Below are positions 1-8,973 of a stretch of DNA of 10,032 nucleotides, piece after piece. The translations under genes were made by a program, and so were the position numbers. Below the pieces are notes generated by a model, which was given only the letters and a program-made list of their open reading frames with translations, did no database searches and had not been told where the DNA came from. Source of the stretch: an uncultured Prevotella sp. (lineage in GTDB: Bacteria; Bacteroidota; Bacteroidia; Bacteroidales; Bacteroidaceae); contig CAMYZK010000062.1 of NCBI GenBank assembly GCA_947303825.1, forward strand, positions 1 to 10,032. Direction: 5' to 3'. The first letter of the stretch is position 1. Each line of letters opens with the position of its first letter.

Positions 1-441
1 TATTCCCTCCTCGCCACGGCTGAAGGGTGTGTCGAAGAGTGTAGAGTTTAGGATGTAGAGTTTGCTACCGCACGGTGTGATGCCCTCCCGTATCGAGGTA
101 GCACGCTCTACACTCTGCACTTTAGACTTTAAACTCAGTAGGGCTGTCTCCAGTCCGAAGAGCATGCTAGGGTAGGGGCGCAGCTCCTCGTAGGGTATCT
201 GCCCCGTGCGTTCCACCTCGTCGCACCATCTGCGCAACACATTATTATAAATATTCCTTGGCATGTCGTCGCAGCTCAGGCTAGGCAGTGGTGCGCACTC
301 GCCCACGCCCGTTGCTTTGCCGTCGGTGGCACTGATTATCCACGACCGCCTCTCGGTGTACACTCCTCGCGACGTTCCAGCCGGCTGCTTGAAGTGCAGC
401 ATGCGCTCAGTGACTGTCAATTTTAAGGTTCTCTCTGTCAT
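1..441 (-). CDS. menC: o-succinylbenzoate synthase MenC, N-terminal part (runs off left edge)
   Basis: This is the first 147 codons of an enolase-superfamily protein, best matched by recall to Bacteroidetes MenC, which dehydrates SHCHC to o-succinylbenzoate in cytosolic menaquinone synthesis. The N-terminal capping-domain motif FKQPAGTSRGVYTERR lies at about residues 17-32. It is followed by GVGECAPLPSLSCDD (45-59), PSMLFGLETALL (91-102) and DTPFSRGEEGI (137-147), which in homologues leads into the barrel domain. The catalytic Lys and metal-binding acids lie beyond the window edge. ATG at 441-439 is the first start in frame and puts the family motif at its usual distance. About 30 residues (roughly 104-135) between LETALL and LFDTPF have no counterpart in the family as I recall it and coincide with a repeat element. 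An Ala-Glu epimerase is a less likely alternative. The downstream men genes are expected to the left of the window. Confidence 0.85.
   Translation of the reverse strand, partial: MTERTLKLTVTERMLHFKQPAGTSRGVYTERRSWIISATDGKATGVGECAPLPSLSCDDMPRNIYNNVLRRWCDEVERTGQIPYEELRPYPSMLFGLETALLSLKSKVQSVERATSIREGITPCGSKLYILNSTLFDTPFSRGEEGI
37..136. repeat. Intragenic inverted-repeat element inside menC, arms built of 7-bp repeats
   Basis: A perfect 7-bp dyad, TGCTACC at 63-69 and GGTAGCA at 97-103, encloses a 27-nt centre. It is continued outward on both sides by degenerate 7-bp-period arms (37-62 and 104-136; units like GAGTTTA and GAGTGTA on one side and CTCTACA and CTTTAAA on the other). The outer arms are imperfect inverted copies of each other. 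The element lies wholly inside menC, is read in frame without a stop, and explains the extra residues at about 104-135 of the protein. The exact insertion ends cannot be fixed without an uninterrupted homologue. Confidence 0.7.
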
Positions 442-500
442 TTTCAGTACTGTCAACGGGCATCGTTAGTTTGCGCTATTCTGGTTGCCCTTTTGGGGTA

Positions 501-508
501 CAAATATA
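501..508 (-). promoter_or_regulatory. Putative Bacteroidetes -7 box upstream of menC
   Basis: Read on the minus strand, the box is TATATTTG, a full match to the Bacteroidetes -7 consensus TAnnTTTG. It lies about 60 nt upstream of the menC ATG, in the 87-nt gap after the lacZ stop. No clear TTTG is present at the expected -33 distance. It would let menC be transcribed independently of lacZ. The assignment rests on the motif and its position only. Confidence 0.45.
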
Positions 509-528
509 GGCAAACTTATTGTAATAGT

Positions 529-3666
<3,138 letters not shown>

Positions 3667-3688
3667 CTAATGTTTTACAATTTGGCCA

Positions 3689-3696
3689 CAAAGGTA
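3689..3696 (-). promoter_or_regulatory. Putative -7 box of the lacZ promoter
   Basis: On the minus strand the box is TACCTTTG, an exact TAnnTTTG match, 25 nt upstream of the lacZ ATG. This implies a short leader of about 15-20 nt. There is no good TTTG at the -33 distance; the closest is 12 nt upstream, which is too near. That region holds an A/T tract instead. The strength and control of the promoter are unknown. Confidence 0.5.
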
Positions 3697-3736
3697 CGAA
3701 ATAGCGAGCAAATAGAGAAAAAAAAAGGGTGAATAG

Positions 3737-3766
3737 TTGCCATATAAATAATTATTTGTAACTTTG
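3737..3766 (+). promoter_or_regulatory. Putative cstA promoter (-33 TTG, -7 TAACTTTG)
   Basis: TTG at 3737-3739 and TAACTTTG at 3759-3766 are separated by 19 nt, the spacing expected for the primary Bacteroidetes sigma factor. Transcription would begin near 3772, giving a leader of about 60 nt before the cstA ATG at 3832. Its -33 element lies only about 40 nt from the -7 box of the divergent lacZ promoter, so the two promoters could interfere or share an operator. Confidence 0.65.
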
Positions 3767-3831
3767 CACACATATTGGTTTGTCACTATGACGAGACAGC
3801 TTTTATAGAATTTTAAAACAGAATAGAGAGT

Positions 3832-5289
3832 ATGATTTCTTTTACGCTGAGCTTAGTGGCTCTTGTCTTGGGTTATTTCATTTATGGAAGATTTGTTGAA
3901 CGGGTATTCAATCCTGACGACAGACCAACGCCAGCCGTTGCAAAGGCCGACGGTGTGGACTTCATGGTGCTGCCTGGCTGGAAGATTTTCATGATACAGT
4001 TTCTCAACATTGCCGGTACGGGTCCTATCTTCGGTGCTATCATGGGTGCAAAGTTCGGCCCTGCCGCCTACCTGTGGATTGTGCTCGGTTGCATCTTTGC
4101 CGGTGCTACCCACGATTACCTGAGCGGCATGCTCAGCGTGCGCAACGGGGGCATCAACCAGCCAGAGATCATAGGCCGCTTCCTTGGCAAGACAACGAAA
4201 CAGGTGATGCTGGTCTTCTCGGTATTCCTGCTGATGATGGTGGGTGCTGTGTTTGTGTTCAGTCCGGCAAAGATTCTGGGTGATATGTGGGAGCCTTCTC
4301 TCGTGGCAGACAATCTAGGGCAGTACACGTTCTGGATAGTACTCATTTTCATCTATTATCTGATAGCCACACTGATGCCCATAGACAAGATCATTGGTCG
4401 TGTCTATCCCCTGTTCGCTTTCTCGTTGCTGTTCATGGCGGGTGCGCTGCTGGTGATGCTGTTTGTAAAGTGGCCTGCTATTCCTGAACTGTGGAATGGT
4501 CTGCCTGGCGAGGCCCTGACACCGAAGAGCATCTTCCCCTGCCTGTTCATCACCATTGCCTGTGGAGCCATCAGCGGTTTCCATGCCACACAGAGTCCAC
4601 TGATGGCCCGTTGCATGAAGAGTGAGCGTCAGGGACGCCCCATCTTCTATGGAGCCATGATTACCGAAGGCATTGTGGCACTCATCTGGGCTACTGTGGC
4701 CATGTTCTTCTTCTACCAGCAACCAACACCGGGATTTGAGCAGATAGCCGGAGGTGCTGATGCCGTGAGCGATGCACCGTCTGTTGTCACCCTTATCAGT
4801 AATGACTGGCTGCTCACCTTCGGAGGCATCCTCGCTTTGCTGGGTGTGGTAGCTGCCCCCATCACCAGTGGTGACACGGCCCTGCGCTCGGCAAGGCTCA
4901 TCATTGCCGATTTCGTGCGCCTGGAGCAGCGCAGCATTCGCAAGCGTCTCTACATCAGCATACCGATGTTTGCCGCTGTGATGGCATTGCTTATCTGGCA
5001 GATGAGCGACAAGGAGGGGTTTGAGATGATATGGGGCTGGTTTGGCTGGAGCAACCAGACGCTCTCTGTGTTTATGCTTTGGGCTATTACCGTTTATCTG
5101 GTACAGCAGAAGAAACCCTTTGTCATCACTCTTGTCCCTGCGCTGTTTATGACGGTAGTATGCTCTACTTACCTCATCACTCAGCAGTTGTTCCATCTTG
5201 ACAACCAGTGGAACTGGATTATTGCAGCTGTGGCTCTCGCCATAGCAGCCGTCTGGTTCTTCCTGTGGTACAGGAGAGCTAGGAGTTAA
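3832..5289 (+). CDS. cstA: CstA-family carbon starvation permease (peptide/pyruvate transporter)
   Basis: This 485-residue polytopic inner-membrane protein belongs to the CstA family. E. coli members CstA and BtsT import peptides and/or pyruvate on carbon limitation; the substrate here is inferred, not shown. Many hydrophobic segments are visible, starting at residues 3-20. Family-type conserved stretches are IAGTGPIFGA (60-69), GATHDYLSGM (91-100), AISGFHATQSPLMARC (246-261) and APITSGDTALRSARLI (342-357). E. coli CstA is about 700 residues; this is the shorter form usual in Bacteroidetes, and it ends cleanly after a last membrane helix (about 461-480). The start at 3832 is the first ATG after the putative promoter. 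The stop TAA (5287-5289) lies inside a 7-bp repeat array, so the final Arg-Ser may be repeat-encoded. Confidence 0.93.
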   Translation: MISFTLSLVALVLGYFIYGRFVERVFNPDDRPTPAVAKADGVDFMVLPGWKIFMIQFLNIAGTGPIFGAIMGAKFGPAAYLWIVLGCIFAGATHDYLSGMLSVRNGGINQPEIIGRFLGKTTKQVMLVFSVFLLMMVGAVFVFSPAKILGDMWEPSLVADNLGQYTFWIVLIFIYYLIATLMPIDKIIGRVYPLFAFSLLFMAGALLVMLFVKWPAIPELWNGLPGEALTPKSIFPCLFITIACGAISGFHATQSPLMARCMKSERQGRPIFYGAMITEGIVALIWATVAMFFFYQQPTPGFEQIAGGADAVSDAPSVVTLISNDWLLTFGGILALLGVVAAPITSGDTALRSARLIIADFVRLEQRSIRKRLYISIPMFAAVMALLIWQMSDKEGFEMIWGWFGWSNQTLSVFMLWAITVYLVQQKKPFVITLVPALFMTVVCSTYLITQQLFHLDNQWNWIIAAVALAIAAVWFFLWYRRARS

Positions 5290-5308
5290 GAGTTGAGAGT
5301 TAAGAGTT
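5281..5308. repeat. 7-bp tandem repeat (four units) overlapping the cstA stop codon
   Basis: There are four consecutive 7-mers of form RRGAGTT (AGGAGTT, AAGAGTT, GAGAGTT, AAGAGTT). The array starts inside the last codons of cstA and supplies its TAA. It shares period, and roughly sequence, with the arms of the element inside menC. Confidence 0.8.
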
Positions 5309-5371
5309 CTCCTTCCTCTTTCCACCAGAAAGAAACGACAATATTAAATAAAGACAAAGAAGATAAAGACT

Positions 5372-5884
5372 ATGAAGAAAATCATTTTATCACTGCTGTG
5401 TGTCATGGCGACACTGACAGCATCGTCACAAGTAAGCAAAGAAAGCACACCGTTCAGCGAAGGCAAGCTGTATGTCGCAACAGGGCTGTCAGGTCTGGAC
5501 CTGAACTACACCGGATTCGAGCAATGGAAGATGGACCTCTCGCTGAAGGGAGGCTACTTCTTTATGGACAACCTGATGCTGCTGGGAAAGGCCGAATACG
5601 ACATACGTCAGAAGGGCGACAACACGTTTATGCTCGGTGCTGGCATGCGCTACTATTTTGAGGACAACGGTCTCTATTTCGGGGCTGGTGCCAGCTTTGT
5701 GCACAAGTTCCACAGCTGCGACGACTTTGTGCCATCGGTACACTTCGGCTATTCCTATTTCCTGAACCGTACAGTGACCTTGGAGCCAGAGGTGTACTAC
5801 AACCAGAGCTTTAAGAGCCATACCGACTACTCCGGATTCGGATTCAGGGTTGGATTGGGCATCTATTTCGAGGACCTTTTTTAA
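5372..5884 (+). CDS. Small outer-membrane beta-barrel protein
   Basis: This 170-residue protein has a Sec signal peptide (MKKIILSLLCVMATLTASS, cleavage likely before Gln20) and then alternating hydrophobic/aromatic strands typical of an eight-stranded OmpA/OmpW-like or outer-membrane-protein beta-barrel fold. Examples are MDLSLKGGYFFMD, LLGKAEYDI, FMLGAGMRYYFED, GLYFGAGASFVH, VTLEPEVYYNQSF and FGFRVGLGIYFEDLF. It ends in a C-terminal Phe, as barrel proteins often do for BAM recognition. Two Cys occur, one in the signal peptide and one at about residue 115. The precise function cannot be told from the sequence. It starts 82 nt after cstA on the same strand, but no functional link to cstA is evident. 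A7-rich leader sequence precedes the ATG with no strong Shine-Dalgarno, as is normal in this phylum. Confidence 0.8.
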   Translation: MKKIILSLLCVMATLTASSQVSKESTPFSEGKLYVATGLSGLDLNYTGFEQWKMDLSLKGGYFFMDNLMLLGKAEYDIRQKGDNTFMLGAGMRYYFEDNGLYFGAGASFVHKFHSCDDFVPSVHFGYSYFLNRTVTLEPEVYYNQSFKSHTDYSGFGFRVGLGIYFEDLF

Positions 5885-5951
5885 TGCTTAATGCTTGTTT
5901 AAATGCTTAATGCTTAATGCATAATTCGTAATTTGTAATTCGTAATTCATA
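5884..5951. repeat. Nine-unit 7-bp repeat array between the barrel gene and nadC
   Basis: There are nine 7-mers, two ATGCTTR units, a 5-nt break (5898-5902), then ATGCTTA twice, ATGCATA, and four ATTYRTA units. The array begins at the last base of the upstream stop codon and ends 5 nt before the nadC ATG, so it fills the whole intergenic gap. The units differ in sequence from the array after cstA but share the period of seven. The array is very AT-rich and could also provide an unstructured leader for nadC. Confidence 0.8.
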
Positions 5952-5956
5952 GAATA

Positions 5957-6805
5957 ATGCTGAGTACTGAGGAACTGGTAGACAGACTGATAGACCTGTC
6001 GTTTGCAGAAGACATTGGCGATGGCGACCACACCACGCTGTGATGTATCCCCGAGGATGCTATGGGCAAGTCGCATCTGCTGATAAAAGAAGACGGCATA
6101 CTGGCCGGAGTAGAGATAGCCAAAGAGGTGTTCCACCGTTTCGACCCCGAGATGCAGGTGGAGGTGCTGATGGGCGATGGCTCCCGAGTGAAGAAGGGCG
6201 ACATTGCCATGATAGTGACCGGGCGTGTGCGCTCGTTGTTGCAGACGGAGCGCCTGATGCTAAACATCATGCAGCGCATGAGCGGCATTGCCACCATGAC
6301 AGCACGCTACGTGGAGAAGCTCGAAGGCACGGGCACCCGTGTGCTAGACACCCGCAAGACCACCCCAGGCATGCGTATGCTGGAGAAGCAGGCAGTGAAG
6401 ATAGGCGGGGGATGTAACCACCGTATCGGCCTCTTCGACATGATCTTGCTGAAGGACAACCATGTTGACTTCGCCGGTGGCATTGTCAATGCCATAGAAC
6501 ACTGCCACAAGTATTTGGATGAAAAGGGCCTGAAGCTGAAGATAGAGATAGAGGTGCGCAACTTCGACGAGCTGCAGCAGGTGCTCGACCATGGTGGAGT
6601 AGACCGTATCATGCTTGACAACTTCTCTGTGAGCGACACAAGGAAGGCTGTGGAGCTTATTGACCACCGCTTTGAGACAGAGTCGTCGGGGGGCATTACC
6701 TTCGACACCATACGTCCATACGCCGAGCAGGGAGTAGACTTCATCTCTGTTGGTGCCCTCACCCATTCAGTCAAGGGGCTTGACATGAGCTTCAAGGCCT
6801 GCTGA
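5957..6805 (+). CDS. nadC: Quinolinate phosphoribosyltransferase NadC, interrupted by an in-frame TGA at codon 29
   Basis: Read through, the frame gives 282 codons, the normal NadC length. The enzyme converts quinolinate and PRPP to nicotinate mononucleotide, CO2 and PPi in cytosolic de novo NAD synthesis. The start of the family, SFAEDIGDGDHTTL (15-28), lies before the TGA. After it come LLIKEDGILAGVE (41-53), ERLMLNIMQRMSGIAT (98-113), RVLDTRKTTPGMR (128-140), GGGCNHRIGLFDMILLKDNH (150-169), IEIEV (196-200), MLDNF (219-223) and SSGGI. These include Arg133, Lys134, His155, Arg156, Lys166, Glu197, Glu199 and Asp221 of the active-site motifs. Apart from TGA 6041-6043 there is no other lesion. 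ATG 6062, with GAGGA 4 nt upstream, could restart a 247-residue form lacking the conserved EDIGDGDHTT segment. The gene may be a fresh pseudogene, a sequencing error, readthrough or restart. It is followed 3 nt later by the U32 gene. Confidence 0.9.
6041..6043 (+). other. In-frame TGA codon within nadC, followed by a small hairpin
   Basis: TGA replaces what in homologues I recall as Cys or Ser (TTL-x-CIP). It would arise from a Cys TGT/TGC or Ser TCA codon by one base change. One nucleotide after it, 6045-6050 (GTATCC) can pair with 6055-6060 (GGATGC), six pairs including one T-G, around loop CCGA. nadC itself and the next gene both terminate with TGA, so TGA is a normal stop codon here. Confidence 0.85.
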
Positions 6806-6808
6806 ACT

Positions 6809-8614
6809 ATGGCCTGCAATATCGTCAACCCCCTTCCTGCCAGGAGGCAGCTTGAGCTGCTGGCACCAGCCAAGGATCTGGAGAGCGGCATTGCTGCTAT
6901 TGAGCACGGCGCAGATGCTGTCTACATAGGCCCGCCCTCCTACGGTGCCCGTGCAGCTGCGGGTAACAGTGTTGAAGATATTGCCAGGCTTTGTGTCTTT
7001 GCTCACAGCTATGGTGCGAAGGTCTATGCAACGGTCAACACACTCTTGCGTAACGACGAGTTGCCGTTGGCAGGAGAGCTGATGTCCAGCCTGGCCGATG
7101 CCGATGTCGATGCTGTGCTCATACAAGACATGCGACTCCTCGGCCTTGTGCCTGAGAGAATTGCCGTGCATGCCTCAACGCAGGCCGACAACCGCACTGC
7201 TGCCAAGGTGAGGTGGCTGGGTGAGCATGGCTTCAGGAGGGCTGTCCTTGCCCGTGAGCTGACCATCGAAGAGGTGGCTGCCATACACCGTGAGGTGCCC
7301 CAGATGGAACTGGAAGTCTTTGTACATGGTGCATTGTGCGTAAGCTACAGTGGTCTTTGCTATGCCTCGGAGCATTGCTTTGGAAGATCGGCCAACCGTG
7401 GAGAGTGTGCTCAGTTCTGCAGGATGAAGTTTGACCTGCTTGATGCCGACGGACGAGAGTTGCAGCATCAGCGCTACCTTCTGTCACTGAAAGACCTCAA
7501 TCTCAGCATGGAGCTGGGAAGGCTGATAGAGGCGGGAGCCGTTTCTTTCAAGATTGAAGGACGCCTGAAGGACATTTCGTATGTGAAGAATGTAACTGCG
7601 GCCTACAGCATGCTGCTCGACCAGTATATAGACCAACATCCCGACCTGTATGAGCGTGCTTCACGCGGACAGTGTCGCTATACATTCACTCCCGACCTGA
7701 ACCGCACCTTCAACCGTGGCTATACCACCTATTTCGCTAATGGACGTGCTGCCAGTACTGCCAACTCCGACTCTTCGCTAGCTTCTTTCTACACTCCGAA
7801 GGCCATCGGTATGCCTGTCGGGGTGGTAGACAGCATGCGCCACGATTCTATTATTGTCTTGGGCAATACGGCTTTCTCCAACGGCGATGGCCTGTGTTTC
7901 TTTGACAAAGGCAAGACGTTGCATGGCTTTCGTGTAAACAGGGCAGTGCAGGTTAGCTCCTCTGCACAGGGCCATGGAGAGAAATGTCGTCTCTGGCAGT
8001 TGTTCCCTCAGTCGATACCAGAGGGCTTGGTGCGCGGTGTAAGGCTCTTCCGCAGCAACGACCAGGCAATGGACAGCCTGCTGTCCCGGCCAAGTGCCGA
8101 ACGTAAGATACCTATTAGCCTGACTCTTAATGCCACGCCAGAAGGCTTCACCCTCAGGTGCGGAACCATCGTCATCGATTTTCCCTTGGAGCATCAGCAG
8201 GCCAGGACGTCACAGCGCGAGAACATTGTGGCACAGCTGTCGCGCATGGGCGATACCCCATTTGTCTGCACATCGGTAGACATGGCCCAGGACTTCAACT
8301 GGTTCATCCCCTCCAGCAAGCTGTCGGCCATGCGCAGGATGCTTGTCGATGCCCTTTTGAACCAGAAACAGCCAAAGGTTACGTCTGTCCCTGTTGGCGA
8401 TATACCTGCTGACAGTGGGGTGCACCATGAGGAAGGTCTGCTCATGCAGTGCCGCTACTGTCTGCGCCATGAAATGGGCTACTGTGTACGCCATGGAGGG
8501 CGCAAGGCTGAGTGGCAGGAGCCGCTGATGCTGAGACTGGGCGATGGCAGCACGTTCCGTCTGGAGTTTGACTGCCGCCGCTGTCAGATGAACGTCTGGG
8601 CCTGCGATGACTGA
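6809..8614 (+). CDS. U32 family protein, probable RNA hydroxylase of the RlhA/TrhP type
   Basis: This 601-residue protein is annotated in many genomes as a U32 or collagenase-like peptidase. Characterised E. coli members, RlhA (23S rRNA C2501) and TrhP (tRNA U34), are prephenate-dependent RNA hydroxylation factors, which I infer is the likelier role. The N-terminal barrel start is LELLAPAKDLESGIAAI (15-31) and GADAVYIG. The U32 signature runs E169-VFVHGALC177-VSYSGLC184-YAS, followed by ANRGEC200-AQFC204; these Cys are candidate Fe-S ligands. SLKDLNL and SFKIEGRLKD (246-255) follow. Residues about 330-450 resemble the DUF3656 insert of RlhA, though at 601 residues it is somewhat shorter than E. 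coli RlhA. The C-terminus has CRYC (548-551), Cys559 and CRRC (589-592), a possible zinc site seen in Bacteroidetes members. ATG 6809 follows the nadC stop by 3 nt, so translational coupling is likely. Confidence 0.88.
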   Translation: MACNIVNPLPARRQLELLAPAKDLESGIAAIEHGADAVYIGPPSYGARAAAGNSVEDIARLCVFAHSYGAKVYATVNTLLRNDELPLAGELMSSLADADVDAVLIQDMRLLGLVPERIAVHASTQADNRTAAKVRWLGEHGFRRAVLARELTIEEVAAIHREVPQMELEVFVHGALCVSYSGLCYASEHCFGRSANRGECAQFCRMKFDLLDADGRELQHQRYLLSLKDLNLSMELGRLIEAGAVSFKIEGRLKDISYVKNVTAAYSMLLDQYIDQHPDLYERASRGQCRYTFTPDLNRTFNRGYTTYFANGRAASTANSDSSLASFYTPKAIGMPVGVVDSMRHDSIIVLGNTAFSNGDGLCFFDKGKTLHGFRVNRAVQVSSSAQGHGEKCRLWQLFPQSIPEGLVRGVRLFRSNDQAMDSLLSRPSAERKIPISLTLNATPEGFTLRCGTIVIDFPLEHQQARTSQRENIVAQLSRMGDTPFVCTSVDMAQDFNWFIPSSKLSAMRRMLVDALLNQKQPKVTSVPVGDIPADSGVHHEEGLLMQCRYCLRHEMGYCVRHGGRKAEWQEPLMLRLGDGSTFRLEFDCRRCQMNVWACDD

Positions 8615-8748
8615 AACACTAAGTGATTCAACTTCTGCAAGTATGAAAAACAACCACAGATTACACAGAAGACACAGATTTTTCAAGTAAGGATTATGCC
8701 GCAAGCGGCGGATTTAACAGATTTGTCCTCTGTGGCATCCAATCTGTG

Positions 8749-8789
8749 CGCTCGGCTATGCCGCTTGCTACCCGCTCGGCTATGCCGCT
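8749..8789. repeat. Direct repeat of 17 bp with 24-bp period
   Basis: CGCTCGGCTATGCCGCT occurs at 8749-8765 and again, identically, at 8773-8789. A third partial copy (TATGCCGC) is at 8695-8702, next to its own inverted complement. All three lie inside the larger inverted-repeat element and are GC-rich compared with its flanks. Confidence 0.85.
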
Positions 8790-8820
8790 ACTGAAAGGAC
8801 GCCAGCACGAGACGCAAGAA

Positions 8821-8920
8821 ATCATAAATAATCTGTGGAATAGCCTGACACCACGCAGCTAATCTGTGAAATCATAAATTATCTGTGGAATAGTTTGACA
8901 ACGCGCAGCCAAAATCTGTG
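8821..8920. repeat. Two tandem 50-bp units
   Basis: Units 8821-8870 and 8871-8920 align at exact 50-bp spacing, both beginning ATCATAAAT and containing ATCTGTGGAATAG. They diverge at a few positions and in the last ten bases, where the second merges into the right arm of the inverted repeat. The CTGTGG core recurs in the arms, so the units look like internal duplications of the element. Confidence 0.75.
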
Positions 8921-8973
8921 TAATCTGTGCAATCTGTGGTGGAAAAGAACTTGAGAAACTTGAATTAAGTGAT

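Larger units (their letters stand above)
8654..8939. repeat. 286-bp composite inverted-repeat element in the U32-flavoprotein gap
   Basis: The 29-nt ends at 8654-8682 and 8911-8939 are inverted copies of each other (26 of 29 match by eye), each built of ACAGATT-type units. The interior holds a GCCGC/GCGGC dyad (8698-8709), two direct repeats of 17 bp, and two 50-bp units. It fills most of the 359-nt gap between 8615 and 8973, which otherwise shows no ORF of note, no clear -7 box and no obvious terminator. ACAGATTACACAGA-type repeats are common in Bacteroidetes intergenic DNA as I recall; no transposase is nearby. Confidence 0.75.

Noticed and set aside
263..469. 68-codon plus-strand open frame near the left end
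   Set aside because: It overlaps the N-terminus of menC in antisense and has no family features; menC motifs are unmistakable.
484..500. Rho-independent terminator after lacZ (CCC-AAAA-GGG dyad)
   Set aside because: The stem is only three to four pairs and no T-run follows on the minus strand; it lies between the menC -7 box and start, so it is more likely leader sequence.
4315..5325. 336-codon minus-strand open frame opposite cstA
   Set aside because: It is fully antisense to a clear membrane permease, low in recognisable motifs and rich in His/Gln/Ser as expected of a shadow frame. Its start also lies in a 7-bp repeat.
5293..5661. 122-codon plus-strand open frame between cstA and the barrel gene
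   Set aside because: It begins in the repeat array and overlaps the signal-peptide-bearing barrel gene in another frame; the barrel gene has clear strand patterns.
5928..5936. TAATTTG-like -7 promoter box upstream of nadC
   Set aside because: It lacks one base of TAnnTTTG and is simply one of the ATTYRTA repeat units; no -33 element stands out.
6041..6043. UGA reassigned as a sense codon genome-wide
   Set aside because: nadC and the U32 gene both end in TGA at family-appropriate C-termini, and Trp is encoded by TGG throughout.
8654..8939. Possible CRISPR array
   Set aside because: Repeats are inverted or directly tandem with degenerate units and no regular unique spacers; no cas gene is present.
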